64,000 nt of DNA from Pseudomonas sp. R-28-1W-6 (GCF_009799925.1 NZ_WELK01000009.1:1-64000), one strand, 5' to 3'; shown: positions 1 to 10,035, counted from the first letter of the stretch. The notes: generated from the letters alone by a model not told the origin. Made by a program: numbers and translations.

Positions 1-1534
1 AACCGGCCGGGAAGGAGATGCCCATCGGGAAGCGGGTGTGCGAGTCGCCACCGGTACCGACGGTATCCGGCAGCAGCATGCGGTTCAGCCAGCTGTGGAT
101 GATGCCGTCGCCGGGCTTGAGCGACACGCCGCCGCGGTTGCGCATGAAGTCGGGCAGGCTGTGGTGGGTCTTCACATCCACCGGCTTGGGGTAGGCGGCG
201 GTGTGGCAGAACGACTGCATCACCAGGTCGGCGGAGAAGCCCAGGCACGCCAGGTCCTTCAGTTCGTCACGGGTCATCGGGCCGGTGGTGTCCTGGGAGC
301 CGACGGTGGTCATCTTCGGTTCGCAGTAGGTGCCGGGGCGGATGCCCTCGACGCCACAGGCGCGGCCAACCATCTTCTGCGCCAGGGTGAAGCCCTTGCC
401 GCTGTCGGCCGGGGCTTGCGGCTTCTTGAACAGCGTGGACGGAGCCAGGCCCAGCTCGGCGCGGGCCTTCTCGGTCAGGCCACGGCCGACGATCAGCGGA
501 ATACGGCCGCCGGCGCGCACTTCGTCGAGCAGGACCTCGGTCTTCAGCTCGAAGCTGGCCAGCACTTCCTCGCTGCCATGCTTGCAGACCTTGCCGGCGT
601 AGGGGTAGAGGTCGATCAGATCGCCCATGTTGAGCTTGGCCACGTCGAACTCGATCGGCAGGGCGCCGGCGTCTTCCATGGTGTTGTAGAAGATCGGCGC
701 GATCTTGTTGCCGAAGCAGAAGCCGCCGGCGCGCTTGTTCGGCACGTTCGGGATGTCGTCGCCGAAGAACCACTGCACCGAGTTGGTCGCCGACTTGCGC
801 GAGGAGCCGGTGCCGACCACGTCACCCACGTAGGCCACCGGGTAGCCCTTGGCCTTGACCGCGGCGATCTGCGCCAGCGGGCCGATGGCGCCGGGTTGCT
901 GCGGTTCGATGCCGTCGCGGGCCATCTTCAGCATGGCCAGGGCGTGCTGCGGGATATCCGGGCGCGACCAGGCCTCGGTGGCCGGCGACAGGTCGTCGGT
1001 GTTGGTTTCCCCGGGCACCTTGAACACCGCCAGGGTGATCTTCTCGGCCAGCGGCGGGCGGTTCTGGAACCACTCGCCTGCGGCCCAGGAGGCCAGCACA
1101 GCCTTGGCGTTGGCATTGCCGGCCTTGGCCTTCTCGGCGACGTCGTGGAAGGCGTCGAACATCAGCAGGGTGTGCTTGAGTTGCTCGGCGGCCACCGCGG
1201 CCAGTTCGGCGTGATCGAGCAGCTCGACCAGGGTGGTGATGTTGTAGCCGCCCTGCATGGTGCCCAGCAGCTCGACGGCGCGGGTCTTGGAGAGCAGCGG
1301 GGAGCTGACTTCGCCCTTGGCCAGGGCAGAGAGGAAACCGGCCTTGACGTAGGCCGCTTCGTCCACGCCGGCGGGGACGCGGTCGGTGATCAGTTCGAGC
1401 AGGGTGGCTGCTTCGCCGGCCGGCGGGTTCTGCAGCAGCTCGACCAGGCTTGCGGTTTGTTCGGCGTTCAGCGCCAGGGGCGGCAGGCCCAGCTCGGCAC
1501 GCTCTGCTACATGGTTGCGATAGGCTTCAAGCAC
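1..1534 (-). CDS. acnB: Aconitate hydratase B, N-terminal part (cut by window edge)
   Basis: Bifunctional aconitase B of the TCA cycle, which interconverts citrate and isocitrate and in many bacteria also hydrates 2-methylaconitate. The reading frame begins [21 protein letters not shown], the HEAT-like N-terminal domain that separates AcnB from AcnA, and continues through the swivel domain and into the catalytic region ([20 protein letters not shown]) without a stop to base 1, so the C-terminal part with most iron-sulphur ligands is missing. The start is a GTG at 1534; no in-frame ATG fits the family start. It lies downstream of prpB on the same strand, 186 bp away, with a repeat in the gap. 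Family assignment is certain; co-transcription with prpB is inferred. Confidence 0.97.
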   Translation of the reverse strand, partial: MLEAYRNHVAERAELGLPPLALNAEQTASLVELLQNPPAGEAATLLELITDRVPAGVDEAAYVKAGFLSALAKGEVSSPLLSKTRAVELLGTMQGGYNITTLVELLDHAELAAVAAEQLKHTLLMFDAFHDVAEKAKAGNANAKAVLASWAAGEWFQNRPPLAEKITLAVFKVPGETNTDDLSPATEAWSRPDIPQHALAMLKMARDGIEPQQPGAIGPLAQIAAVKAKGYPVAYVGDVVGTGSSRKSATNSVQWFFGDDIPNVPNKRAGGFCFGNKIAPIFYNTMEDAGALPIEFDVAKLNMGDLIDLYPYAGKVCKHGSEEVLASFELKTEVLLDEVRAGGRIPLIVGRGLTEKARAELGLAPSTLFKKPQAPADSGKGFTLAQKMVGRACGVEGIRPGTYCEPKMTTVGSQDTTGPMTRDELKDLACLGFSADLVMQSFCHTAAYPKPVDVKTHHSLPDFMRNRGGVSLKPGDGIIHSWLNRMLLPDTVGTGGDSHTRFPMGISFPAG

Positions 1535-1628
1535 GGTGTGTTCCTCGGGGCGGAAGGCCCGTGGTGGCGGGCCTGGGTCGATGAGTCGGAGTGCTGGCAG
1601 GGGGCCGTGCCAGGCACTCGGCTGTGCT

Positions 1629-1711
1629 GCTCTCCCTTCAGAGAGAGGGCTGGGGAGGGGCCGCCTTTCCGAGACAGTTATCCACCCTAACCCGCTCTCG
1701 GAAGGGAGAGC
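1629..1711. repeat. Palindromic intergenic repeat between prpB and acnB
   Basis: Two 17-bp arms, GCTCTCCCTTCAGAGAG (1629-1645) and CTCTCGGAAGGGAGAGC (1695-1711), are inverted with one mismatch and enclose GGGCTGGGGAGGGG and CACCCTAACCCG stretches. This is the look of the short CTCTCCC/GGGAGAG intergenic repeats common in gammaproteobacteria. It may fold in the prpB-acnB transcript and set the ratio of the two products. Confidence 0.6.
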
Positions 1712-1720
1712 GGCGGGCAG

Positions 1721-2617
1721 TTACTTCTTGGCGGCGAACAGCGCGTCGAGGTGCTGCTCGAAGGCGTGGTAGTTGATGCGCTCGTACAGCTCCATGCGGG
1801 TCTGCATGGTGTCGATCACGTTCTTCTGCGTGCCGTCGCGGCGCAGCGCGGTGTAGACGTTCTCGGCCGCCTTGTTCATGGCGCGGAAGGCCGACAGCGG
1901 GTAGAGCACCAGGGACACGTCGACACTGGCCAGCTCTTCGGTGGTGTACAGCGGCGTGGCGCCGAATTCGGTGATGTTGGCCAGGATCGGCGCCTGGATT
2001 CGGTCGGCGAAGGTCTTGTACATCGCCAGCTCGGTGATCGCCTCCGGGAAGATCATGTCGGCGCCGGCCTCGATGCAGGCGGCGGCGCGATCCAGGGCCG
2101 AGTTGAGGCCCTCGACGGCCAGCGCATCGGTGCGCGCCATGATCACGAAACTGGGGTCGGTACGGGCATCCACCGCCGCCTTGATGCGGTCGACCATCTC
2201 CTGCTGGGAGACAATTTCTTTATTGGGGCGGTGGCCGCAGCGCTTGGCGCCGACCTGGTCCTCGATGTGGATGGCGGCGGCGCCGAACTTGATCATCGAC
2301 TTGACGGTACGGGCCACGTTGAACGCCGAGCTACCGAAGCCGGTGTCGACATCCACCAGCAGCGGCAGGTCGCACACGTCGGTGATCCGGCGTACGTCGG
2401 TCAGTACGTCGTCCAGGCCGGTGATGCCCAGGTCCGGCAGGCCCAGGGAGCCGGCGGCCACCCCGCCACCGGACAGGTAGATGGCCTTGAAGCCGGCGCG
2501 CTTGGCCAGCAGGGCATGGTTGGCATTGATCGCGCCGACCACCTGCAGGGGATGTTCGCTGGCGACCGCATCGCGGAAACGCTGGCCGGGGGTATCGGGC
2601 TGGAATGCTTGGCTCAT
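1721..2617 (-). CDS. prpB: 2-methylisocitrate lyase
   Basis: Last enzyme of the methylcitrate cycle, splitting 2-methylisocitrate into succinate and pyruvate during propionyl-CoA oxidation. The 298-residue protein has the isocitrate lyase/PEP mutase fold with the Mg-binding [10 protein letters not shown] (about residues 86-95) and the PrpB signature [10 protein letters not shown] with catalytic Cys (about 123-132). Length is normal. The usual neighbours prpC, acnD/prpF and prpD are absent here; the gene stands alone upstream of acnB. Two ATTGTCGACAAT palindromes lie in the divergent region upstream, which I infer to be operators of the GntR-type PrpR. The related oxaloacetate decarboxylase family is less likely because of the KRCGH motif. 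Confidence 0.95.
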   Translation of the reverse strand: MSQAFQPDTPGQRFRDAVASEHPLQVVGAINANHALLAKRAGFKAIYLSGGGVAAGSLGLPDLGITGLDDVLTDVRRITDVCDLPLLVDVDTGFGSSAFNVARTVKSMIKFGAAAIHIEDQVGAKRCGHRPNKEIVSQQEMVDRIKAAVDARTDPSFVIMARTDALAVEGLNSALDRAAACIEAGADMIFPEAITELAMYKTFADRIQAPILANITEFGATPLYTTEELASVDVSLVLYPLSAFRAMNKAAENVYTALRRDGTQKNVIDTMQTRMELYERINYHAFEQHLDALFAAKK

Positions 2618-2820
2618 GACTCACCCTCTGGGTTCGGTTGTCTGCTGGTACATGCCTGGATGCAGGCGTTTGCTCATGGGATCCACGCGCCGGTTTCGCG
2701 GACGAAGGCACCTTGCTCCCTGCCGCGAAGACCCTGTGCACACGGCCTGGTGTCAACACATGGCGAAATTTGCTCGAAAAGTACCCAGCCGGAACCAGTT
2801 GGTCAATTGAAATATGAAAA

Positions 2821-2832
2821 ATTGTCGACAAT
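2821..2832. promoter_or_regulatory. Operator palindrome ATTGTCGACAAT, prpB side
   Basis: Perfect 12-bp palindrome ATTGTCGACAAT, 204 bp upstream of the prpB start and next to an AT-rich promoter-like stretch. The motif is the one I recall for GntR-type PrpR regulators of propionate catabolism in gammaproteobacteria. The regulator gene is not in the window. Confidence 0.7.
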
Positions 2833-2969
2833 GTTGATGGGCGGCATCAGGTGTTGCACGGGTCAGCCGCTGATGACGGCACTGTGGTGCGCATAAACCC
2901 CAGTGTTTGCGGGGGTTGGGGAATGCGGCTGGCGCTTGGCGTCATGCGCCGTGCAAGGTGGTGATGGCT

Positions 2970-2981
2970 ATTGTCGACAAT
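2970..2981. promoter_or_regulatory. Operator palindrome ATTGTCGACAAT, thiolase side
   Basis: Second exact copy of the 12-bp palindrome, 149 bp centre to centre from the first and 223 bp upstream of the thiolase start. Two perfect copies in one intergenic region support a real regulator site and suggest shared control of prpB-acnB and the divergent thiolase/ligase genes. Confidence 0.65.
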
Positions 2982-3204
2982 CTGCAGGGGCAAGCGTCGC
3001 CCGTTGGGGCGGCGTTGCGGCAACTGCAGGGCCATTGGGCCTAATGCGCCCGGCTCAAGCCTATGTGTCATGAAATGGCTGTTGTTTGTCACTAAATGAA
3101 AAGCCGTTGAGGCGGGATGCCCCTAGATTGAGGGCGTTTTGCGCAAGCGGTGGCGGCAACCTGACCGGCCCGGGCGCAGCAACTGAATCCAACCGGAGTC
3201 CCCC

Positions 3205-4389
3205 ATGTCTACGCCCGAAGTGTTTATCGTCAGCGCCGCCCGAACTGCAATCGGCTCCTTCGGTGGTGCGCTCAAGGACACCCCGCTGGCGCAACTGGCC
3301 ACCACTGCCGTGCAGGCAGCGCTGCAGCGCAGCGGCTGTGCGCCCGAGCGCGTGGGCCATGTGGTGCTGGGCAATGTGATCCCGACCGAGACCCGCGATG
3401 CCTACCTGTCGCGGGTCGCCGCGATGGACGCCGGGATCCCCAAGGAAACCCCGGCGTTCAACGTCAACCGCCTGTGTGGTTCCGGCCTGCAGGCGATCAT
3501 TTCGGCGGCGCAGAGCCTGCTGCTGGGCGAGTGCGAAGTCGCCATCGGCGGCGGTGCCGAGTCCATGAGCCGCGGCGCCTACCTGTTGCCCGGCGCACGT
3601 TGGGGCGGCCGCCTGGGCGACATGCAGGCGGTGGACTACATGCTCGGCATCCTGCATGACCCCTTCCAGCGCATCCACATGGGCATCACCGCGGAGAACA
3701 TCGCCGAGCGCCTGGGCATCAGCCGGGAAGCCCAGGATGCCCTGGCCCTGGAGAGCCAGCAGCGCGCGGCCCGTGCCATTGGCGAAGGGCGCTTCGCCGG
3801 GCAGATCGTGCCGGTCGAGCTGAAAACCCGCAAAGGCGTGCAGCTGTTCGAGGTGGACGAGCATGTGCGTGCTGACGTTTCCCTGGAACAGCTGGCCGCG
3901 ATGAAGACCGCGTTCAAGCCGGGCGGCACGGTCACCGCGGGCAATGCCTCGGGGCTCAACGACGGCGCGGCGGCCGTACTGCTGGCCACGGCTGCGGCGG
4001 TCAAGCACGACAACCTGCGCCCGCTGGCGCGCCTGGTCAGCTATGCCCATGCCGGGGTCGAGCCGGAGCTGATGGGCCTCGGGCCGATTCCGGCCACCCG
4101 CCTGGCATTGCAGCGCGCGGGCCTGACGGTGGCCGATCTGGACGTGATCGAGTCCAACGAAGCCTTCGCCGCCCAGGCCTGCGCCGTGGCCCGTGAGCTG
4201 GAGTTCGATCCGGCCAGGGTCAACCCCAACGGTTCGGGTATTTCCCTCGGCCATCCGGTCGGGGCGACCGGGGCGATCATCGTCACCAAGGCCATTCACG
4301 AGCTGCAGCGCATCCAGGGCCGTTACGCCCTGGTGACCATGTGCATCGGTGGCGGCCAGGGCATTGCCGCCATTTTCGAGCGCGCCTGA
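3205..4389 (+). CDS. Acetyl-CoA acetyltransferase / beta-ketothiolase
   Basis: Biosynthetic-type thiolase of 394 residues that condenses or cleaves acyl-CoA thioesters (acetoacetyl-CoA, possibly 3-ketovaleryl-CoA). The nucleophile lies in NVNRLCGSGLQAI (Cys91), the basic His in GHPVGATGA and the second Cys in MCIGGGQG near the C terminus, all intact. The start ATG follows a plausible ribosome site (GGAGTCCCCC is weak but no other start fits). It is followed after 137 bp by an acyl-CoA ligase on the same strand and faces prpB across a region with two identical palindromes. A BktB/PhaA-like role linked to propionyl-CoA is an inference from context; AtoB-type activity in general thiolysis is equally possible. 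Confidence 0.92.
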   Translation: MSTPEVFIVSAARTAIGSFGGALKDTPLAQLATTAVQAALQRSGCAPERVGHVVLGNVIPTETRDAYLSRVAAMDAGIPKETPAFNVNRLCGSGLQAIISAAQSLLLGECEVAIGGGAESMSRGAYLLPGARWGGRLGDMQAVDYMLGILHDPFQRIHMGITAENIAERLGISREAQDALALESQQRAARAIGEGRFAGQIVPVELKTRKGVQLFEVDEHVRADVSLEQLAAMKTAFKPGGTVTAGNASGLNDGAAAVLLATAAAVKHDNLRPLARLVSYAHAGVEPELMGLGPIPATRLALQRAGLTVADLDVIESNEAFAAQACAVARELEFDPARVNPNGSGISLGHPVGATGAIIVTKAIHELQRIQGRYALVTMCIGGGQGIAAIFERA

Positions 4390-4526
4390 CGCAGGCGCCC
4401 AGGCGGGCGCCACGCCGTGCCGAACATCTTGCGCCTTGGCTTGGCAACTGCCGCCAGGGCCGCCCTTGCGGGCCGGCGCGCCAGCGTCGCCCGAACCTCC
4501 ATATGACCCATCCGGGAACTGCGACC

Positions 4527-6176
4527 ATGCTGAAAACAAAAATAATGCCCGCCGCGCCGGGCGCCTACAGCTACCCCCTGCTGATCAAGAGCCTGCTGCT
4601 CTCGGGCCAGCGCTATGAGGCCGAGCAGGAAATCGTCTACGCCGACAAGCTGCGCTACAGCTATCGCACCCTCAACCAGCGAATCCGCCAGCTGGCCAAT
4701 GCCCTGACCGCAGCCGGGGTCAAGGCCGGGGATACGGTGGCGCTGCTGGACTGGGACAGCCATCGCTACCTGGAATGCTTCTTCGCCGTGCCGATGATCG
4801 GCGCCGTGCTGCACACGGTGAACATCCGCATGTCCCCGGAGCAGGTGCTCTACACCATGAACCATGCCGAGGACGATCTGGTCCTGGTGCATGACGACTT
4901 CCTGTCGCTGCTGGAACCGATCCAGAATGAGCTGACCACCGTCAAGGGCTACATCCAGCTCACCGACGACTGCGCCAAGACCACCAGCCTGGCGGTGTGG
5001 GGCGAGTACGAGGCCCTGCTGGCCGACGCCTCGACGCACTACGACTTCCCCGATTTCGACGAGAATTCGGTGGCCACCACCTTCTATACCACCGGCACCA
5101 CCGGCAACCCGAAAGGGGTGTACTTCAGCCACCGTCAGCTGGTGCTGCACACCCTCAATGCGGTCGGCACCCTGGGCGCCTATCGCGGCCTGCCGCTGCT
5201 GCGCTCCGACGATGTCTACATGCCGATCACGCCGATGTTCCACGTGCATGCCTGGGGCGTGCCCTACGTGGCCACCCTGATGGGCATCAAGCAGGTCTAT
5301 CCCGGACGCTACGAGCCCAATGCCCTGGTCCGCCTGTACCGCGAGGAGAAGGTCAGCTTCTCCCACTGCGTGCCGACCATCCTGCAGATGATCCTCGCTT
5401 GCCCGGAAGCGGCGCAGACCGACTTCAGCGGCTGGAAGCTGCTCCTCGGCGGCAGCGCCCTGGCCCTCGGCATCGCCAACCAGGCCGCCAATCGCGGCAT
5501 GCTGGTGCACGCCGGCTACGGCATGTCCGAGACCTGCCCGCTGCTGTGCACCACCTACCTGCGCGCCGCCGAGCTCGAACTGCCGATGGACGAGCAACTG
5601 CCCCTGCGGGTCAAGGCCGGCGTGCCGGTGCCGCTGGTCGATATGCGCATCATCGATGCCAATGGCCAGGACGTGCCGCACGACGGCGAGTCACTGGGCG
5701 AGATCGTGGTGCGTGCGCCATGGCTGACCCAGGGCTACCTGCACGAGCCGGAAAAGGGCGCCGAGCTGTGGGCGGGCGGCTGGCTGCACACCGGCGACAT
5801 CGGCTCCATCGATGCCCGCGGCGGCCTGGAAATCAAGGACCGGATCAAGGACGTGATCAAGACCGGCGGCGAGTGGATCAGCTCCCTGGATCTGGAGAGC
5901 ATGATCAGCGAACACCCGGCGGTCACCTCCGTCGCGGTGGTCGGGATTCCTGACGACCAGTGGGGCGAGCGGCCCATGGCCATGGTGGTCTGCGCCCACG
6001 CGACAGCGATCGACCAGGCCGAGCTGGAGCGCCATCTGCAGCAGTTCGTCGACAGCGGGCACATCAACAAGTGGGCGATCCCCAAGCAGATCAAGTTTGT
6101 CGCCGAGATTCCGAAAACCAGCGTCGGCAAGATCAACAAGAAGCTGATTCGGGAAAACGAGCTGGCGGGTCGCTGA
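4527..6176 (+). CDS. Fatty acid-CoA ligase, AlkK-like AMP-binding enzyme
   Basis: Adenylate-forming ligase of 549 residues that activates a carboxylic acid to its CoA thioester. Visible motifs are the P-loop TTGTTGNPKGVYFSHR (about residues 190-205), the FHVHAWG and YGMSETCP adenylation motifs, GWLHTGDIG, the hinge region IKDRIKDVIKTGGEWIS, and the C-terminal catalytic Lys in PKTSVGKINKKL. The open frame extends upstream, but ATG 4527 gives the normal family N terminus (MLKTKIMPAAPGAYSYPL). Overall pattern matches medium-chain AlkK-type ligases of Pseudomonas; the acyl preference cannot be read from sequence. It probably shares an mRNA with the thiolase and ends at a strong terminator. Confidence 0.9.
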   Translation: MLKTKIMPAAPGAYSYPLLIKSLLLSGQRYEAEQEIVYADKLRYSYRTLNQRIRQLANALTAAGVKAGDTVALLDWDSHRYLECFFAVPMIGAVLHTVNIRMSPEQVLYTMNHAEDDLVLVHDDFLSLLEPIQNELTTVKGYIQLTDDCAKTTSLAVWGEYEALLADASTHYDFPDFDENSVATTFYTTGTTGNPKGVYFSHRQLVLHTLNAVGTLGAYRGLPLLRSDDVYMPITPMFHVHAWGVPYVATLMGIKQVYPGRYEPNALVRLYREEKVSFSHCVPTILQMILACPEAAQTDFSGWKLLLGGSALALGIANQAANRGMLVHAGYGMSETCPLLCTTYLRAAELELPMDEQLPLRVKAGVPVPLVDMRIIDANGQDVPHDGESLGEIVVRAPWLTQGYLHEPEKGAELWAGGWLHTGDIGSIDARGGLEIKDRIKDVIKTGGEWISSLDLESMISEHPAVTSVAVVGIPDDQWGERPMAMVVCAHATAIDQAELERHLQQFVDSGHINKWAIPKQIKFVAEIPKTSVGKINKKLIRENELAGR

Positions 6177-6230
6177 GGATTTAAGCCTTCCCGGCTCTTA
6201 GCCCCCAAACCTCTGGTGCGGTACTTGGAA

Positions 6231-6260
6231 GGCGATCCGAAGGGATCGCCTTTTCTGTTT
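6231..6260 (+). terminator. Intrinsic terminator after the acyl-CoA ligase
   Basis: Stem GGCGATCC/GGATCGCC with GAAG loop followed by TTTTCTGTTT. Confidence 0.88.
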
Positions 6261-6876
6261 CCCGATTTTTCCCGCGCCCGGGTGAGCCCGGCGCCGCGAG
6301 CCCTTAATTTTCTGCATGGCGGGTCGCCTTATCCCTGTTGGATCATCAACAACCAGCGGGATACAGGCGCGATGCGAGAACACGAGCGGATCGTCTTTCG
6401 TTCCATGTTTCGGGTCAAGGCCAGGTTGCGCGGCAGCAGCGGGCGCAGCTGCTGCGCCACGGTCAGCGCCGACGGGTGACCTTCCTTGCGCAGGCGCTCC
6501 TTGACCACCGGCATGGCCTGCTGCAACTGGTTGAGCAGGTGGGTTCGACCAGCGCGCGCTGGTGCGCGCCGATCTGGAAGGCCTGATCGATCATCCGGAA
6601 GATATCTGAAGTTCTACACTTGCCTTGCCCCTCCGACTGTTTCAGGATCTTTACATGATCTGTGGTCGCCCGTTTCCGGTCTTTTTGCAACGAGCCACTG
6701 GAACAGCCGGAAAGGACTCCAGTAGAATCCGGCGCCCGCACAGCGCGTGAATTTTGCATCCATTCGCTGTGGCGTGGCTCATCGCCAAGCACGGTTTTCT
6801 GGCGTTTGCTTTCTGACGTAGTTGCGCCAAGCTTCATGGGTCGCACGTACGGCAGTGGGTTACAGCGAGGTGTCGC
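6261..6876. other. Long gap before gacA
   Basis: Apart from the degraded fragment at 6329-6594 no gene is supported. The 6595-6876 part is less GC-rich and should hold the gacA promoter, but I could not pick a clear -35/-10 pair. Confidence 0.5.
6329..6594 (-). pseudogene. Possible frameshifted remnant of an unknown gene
   Basis: Read on the minus strand, codon use looks protein-like in two successive frames: MIDQAFQIGAHQRALVE from ATG 6594, then after a shift near 6540 LNQLQQAMPVVKERLRKEG and the following residues SALTVAQQLRPLLPRNLALTRN. The helical, Leu/Gln/Arg-rich text reads like a real protein that has lost its frame. The end of the frame (about 6400 to 6329) looks random. I do not recognise the family. 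It may instead be chance open frame in GC-rich DNA. Confidence 0.3.
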
Positions 6877-7521
6877 TTGATTAAGGTGCTTGTGGTCGAT
6901 GACCACGATCTGGTTCGTATGGGCATTACCCGCATGCTGGCCGATATCGACGGCCTGCAGGTGATCGGGCAGGCGGACTCCGGTGAGGAGGCGCTGCACA
7001 AGGTCCGCGAACTCAAGCCGGATGTCGTGCTGATGGACGTCAAGATGCCAGGCATCGGCGGCCTCGAAGCCACTCGTAAACTGCTGCGCAGTTACCCCGA
7101 CCTGAAAGTCATCGCCGTGACCGCGTGCGAGGACGACCTGTTTCCGACCCGCCTGCTGCAGGCCGGGGCCGCCGGTTACCTGACCAAGGGCGCGGCGCTG
7201 GAGGAGATGGTCCAGGCGATCCGCATGGGTTTTGCCGGGCAGCGCTACATCAGCTCGCAGATCGCCCAGCAGCTGGCGCTGAAGTCGTTCCAGCCGAACA
7301 ACAGCGGTTCGCCGTTCGACCTGTTGTCCGAGCGGGAAATCCAGATCGCCCTGATGATCGCCAACTGCCAGAAGGTGCAGACCATCTCCGACAAGCTGTG
7401 CCTGTCGCCGAAGACGGTGAATACCTACCGCTATCGCATCTACGAGAAGCTCGACATCACCAGTGATGTGGAGCTGGCGCTGCTGGCCGTGCGCCACGGC
7501 ATGGTCGATGCCATCAGCTGA
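6877..7521 (+). CDS. gacA: Response regulator GacA
   Basis: Output regulator of the GacS/GacA two-component system that activates the small RNAs RsmY/RsmZ and so controls secondary metabolism, biofilm and virulence traits. The 214-residue protein has a receiver domain with phospho-acceptor Asp54 in VVLMDVKMPG, acidic pair VVDDHD at 7-12, a Lys in LTKGAAL, and a LuxR-type helix-turn-helix near residues 148-205 (SEREIQIALMIANCQ, LSPKTVNTYRYRIYEKL). The start is TTG at 6877, preceded by AGCGAGG; no ATG fits. uvrC follows after 81 bp, the conserved gacA-uvrC order of gammaproteobacteria. Confidence 0.97.
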   Translation: MIKVLVVDDHDLVRMGITRMLADIDGLQVIGQADSGEEALHKVRELKPDVVLMDVKMPGIGGLEATRKLLRSYPDLKVIAVTACEDDLFPTRLLQAGAAGYLTKGAALEEMVQAIRMGFAGQRYISSQIAQQLALKSFQPNNSGSPFDLLSEREIQIALMIANCQKVQTISDKLCLSPKTVNTYRYRIYEKLDITSDVELALLAVRHGMVDAIS

Positions 7522-7602
7522 TCGCTTGCACGGAAATGGCTTCGGCAGGGCGCGTCGCGGACGTAAACTGTCTATCCCCAGCCATTTCCCCTGCCGCTTC
7601 CG

Positions 7603-9441
7603 ATGACCGCTTCCAGCCCCGTCGTACCTTTCGATCCGAGTGCCTTCCTCGCCACCTGCAGTGGCCGTCCCGGCGTGTACCGGATGTTCGACGGCGAGGC
7701 CAAGCTGCTCTATGTCGGCAAGGCTTCCAACCTGAAGAAGCGCCTGGCTAGCTATTTCCGCAAGACCGGCCTGGCGCCGAAGACGGCGGCCCTGGTGGCG
7801 CGCATCGCGCAGATCGAAACCACCATCACCGCCAACGAGACCGAGGCGCTGCTGCTCGAGCAGACGCTGATCAAGCAGTGGCGGCCGCCGTACAACATCC
7901 TCCTGCGCGACGACAAATCCTATCCCTACGTGCTGCTGTCCGATGGCGAGTTCCCGCGCCTGGGCATCCATCGCGGGGCGAAGAAGGAGAAAGGCCGCTA
8001 TTTCGGACCATACCCCAGCGCCGGGGCGATCCGCGAGAGCCTCAATCTGCTGCAGAAGACCTTCCTGGTGCGCCAGTGCGAGGACAGCTATTTCAGGAAC
8101 CGCACGCGGCCCTGCCTGCAGTACCAGATCAAGCGCTGCAAGGGGCCCTGTGTCGGGCTGGTCGAGCCCGAGGAATATGCCGAGGACGTGCGCCACTCGG
8201 TGATGTTCCTCGAGGGACGCAGCAGCGCGCTGACCGACGAGCTGTCGGCCGCCATGGAGAAGGCGGCGATGAGCCTGGAGTTCGAGCGTGCCGCCGAGCT
8301 GCGCGACCAGATCGCCCTGCTGCGCCGCGTGCAGGACCAGCAGAGCATGGAGGGCGGCACCGGCGATGTGGATGTGGTCGCGGCCATGGTCAACCCGGGC
8401 GGCGCCTGCGTGCACCTGATCAGCGTGCGCGGCGGGCGGGTGCTGGGCAGCAAGAACTTCTTCCCTCAGGTGGGCATCGAGGAGGAGAGCGGCGCCGTGC
8501 TGGCGGCCTTCCTCGCCCAGTACTACCTGTCCAGCCATGAGCGCGATTTGCCCAGCGAACTGATCGTCAACGTGGTGCACGAGGATTTGCCGACCCTGGC
8601 GGCGGCCCTGGCCGAGCTGCGCGGGCGCGAACTGGCGATCAGCCACCGGGTGCGCGGCACGCGGGCGCGCTGGCAGCAGCTGGCGGTTACCAATGCCGAG
8701 CAGGCCCTGGGTGCGCGCCTGGCCAATCGGCAGCACGTGGCGGCGCGCTTCGAGGCCCTGGCCGAGGCGCTCGACCTGGATGAGCCGCCGCAGCGCCTGG
8801 AGTGCTACGACATCAGTCATTCCAGCGGCGAGGCGACCGTGGCCTCCTGCGTGGTGTTCGGCCCCGAGGGACCGCTCAAGTCCGACTACCGGCGCTACAA
8901 CATCGAAGGGGTGACGGCCGGCGACGATTACGCGGCGATGCACCAGGCGCTGACCCGACGCTTCAGCAAGCTCAAGGACGGCGAGGGCAAGCTGCCGGAC
9001 ATCCTCCTGGTCGACGGCGGCAAGGGGCAGCTGGCCATGGCCCGCGAGGTGCTGCAGGAACTGGCAGTGCCCGAGCTGATCCTGCTTGGCGTGGCCAAGG
9101 GCGTGACGCGCAAGCCCGGCCTGGAGACCCTGTACCTGAACGATGCCGACCACGAATTCAGCCTGCCGGCCGATTCGCCGGCGCTGCACCTGATCCAGCA
9201 GATCCGCGACGAGGCGCACCGCTTCGCCATCACCGGCCACCGCGCGCGGCGCGGCAAGGCGCGGCGCACCTCCAGCCTGGAGGATGTCGCGGGCATCGGG
9301 CCCAAGCGCCGGCGCGAACTGCTCAAGCACTTCGGCGGCCTGCAGGAACTGAACCGCGCCAGCATCGAGGAAATCGCCAAGGCGCCGGGTATCAGCAAAA
9401 AGCTCGCCGAGTCGATTTATGCGGCCCTGCACAGCGAGTAG
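7603..9441 (+). CDS. uvrC: UvrABC excision nuclease subunit C
   Basis: Nuclease subunit of nucleotide excision repair; makes the 3' and 5' incisions at lesions marked by UvrA/UvrB. The 612-residue protein shows the N-terminal GIY-YIG domain ([10 protein letters not shown] and [14 protein letters not shown], residues about 21-47), a Cys cluster around residues 166-182 ([15 protein letters not shown]), the UVR motif near 205-235, the RNase H-like 5' nuclease domain ([21 protein letters not shown]) and a C-terminal tandem helix-hairpin-helix ([20 protein letters not shown]). Normal length. Lies between gacA and pgsA, probably one transcription unit. Confidence 0.98.
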   Translation: MTASSPVVPFDPSAFLATCSGRPGVYRMFDGEAKLLYVGKASNLKKRLASYFRKTGLAPKTAALVARIAQIETTITANETEALLLEQTLIKQWRPPYNILLRDDKSYPYVLLSDGEFPRLGIHRGAKKEKGRYFGPYPSAGAIRESLNLLQKTFLVRQCEDSYFRNRTRPCLQYQIKRCKGPCVGLVEPEEYAEDVRHSVMFLEGRSSALTDELSAAMEKAAMSLEFERAAELRDQIALLRRVQDQQSMEGGTGDVDVVAAMVNPGGACVHLISVRGGRVLGSKNFFPQVGIEEESGAVLAAFLAQYYLSSHERDLPSELIVNVVHEDLPTLAAALAELRGRELAISHRVRGTRARWQQLAVTNAEQALGARLANRQHVAARFEALAEALDLDEPPQRLECYDISHSSGEATVASCVVFGPEGPLKSDYRRYNIEGVTAGDDYAAMHQALTRRFSKLKDGEGKLPDILLVDGGKGQLAMAREVLQELAVPELILLGVAKGVTRKPGLETLYLNDADHEFSLPADSPALHLIQQIRDEAHRFAITGHRARRGKARRTSSLEDVAGIGPKRRRELLKHFGGLQELNRASIEEIAKAPGISKKLAESIYAALHSE

Positions 9442-9474
9442 AATGCCGCTTCAACTCGCTGGCCTGTGGTCCCG

Positions 9475-10035
9475 ATGAATATCCCAAACCTGCTCACCGT
9501 TCTGCGCGTCCTGCTGATTCCGGTCATCATCCTGCTATTCTATCTACCCTTCTCCTGGAGCTATCTGGCGGCCAGCGGCGTATTCGCCCTGGCGGCGATC
9601 ACCGACTGGTTCGATGGCTACCTGGCGCGGCGCTGGGAGCAGAGCACGCCGTTCGGTGCCTTCCTCGACCCGGTGGCCGACAAGCTGATGGTGGCCGTGG
9701 CGTTGGTGCTGCTGGTGGAGGAACACGCCAGCTTCTGGCTGACTTTGCCGGCGGTGATCATCATTGGTCGCGAGATCGTGGTCTCGGCGCTGCGCGAGTG
9801 GATGGCCGAACTGGGCGCGCGGGCGCATGTGGCGGTGTCCAACCTAGGCAAGTGGAAGACGGCGGCGCAGATGGTGGCGCTGGTCATCCTGCTGGCCAAT
9901 CCGCCGCTGCTGACGTTCTGGGTAGGCCTGGGCTTTGCGCTGCTGATCGTCGCTGCGGGCCTGACCCTGTGGTCGATGCTGCAATACCTGCTGGCGGCCT
10001 GGCCGCATCTCAGCATCACTGCCGAAAAGAAATAA
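9475..10035 (+). CDS. pgsA: CDP-diacylglycerol--glycerol-3-phosphate 3-phosphatidyltransferase
   Basis: Inner-membrane enzyme making phosphatidylglycerol phosphate, the committed step to phosphatidylglycerol and cardiolipin. The 186-residue protein begins [19 protein letters not shown] and carries the CDP-alcohol phosphatidyltransferase motif [24 protein letters not shown] (D-G-x2-A-R-x8-G-x3-D-x3-D), followed by four hydrophobic segments. An in-frame GTG lies nine bases upstream, but ATG 9475 gives the conserved N terminus. Starts 34 bp after uvrC. Confidence 0.97.
   Translation: MNIPNLLTVLRVLLIPVIILLFYLPFSWSYLAASGVFALAAITDWFDGYLARRWEQSTPFGAFLDPVADKLMVAVALVLLVEEHASFWLTLPAVIIIGREIVVSALREWMAELGARAHVAVSNLGKWKTAAQMVALVILLANPPLLTFWVGLGFALLIVAAGLTLWSMLQYLLAAWPHLSITAEKK

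Larger units (their letters stand above)
2618..3204. other. 587-bp divergent regulatory region prpB / thiolase
   Basis: No convincing gene. The stretch is more AT-rich than its neighbours near 2760-2830 and holds the two identical palindromes described separately. On the minus strand a possible prpB promoter is TTGACC (2803-2808) with a 17-bp spacer and TACTTT, placed between the first palindrome and prpB. No promoter was clear for the thiolase side. Confidence 0.6.

Noticed and set aside
2847..3092. 81-codon frame in the prpB-thiolase region
   Set aside because: No RBS, overlaps an operator palindrome and promoter region, composition unlike neighbours.
6463..9432. Very long open frame (989 codons) antisense to uvrC
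   Set aside because: Shadow frame of GC-rich codon bias; uvrC on the plus strand is complete with all domains.
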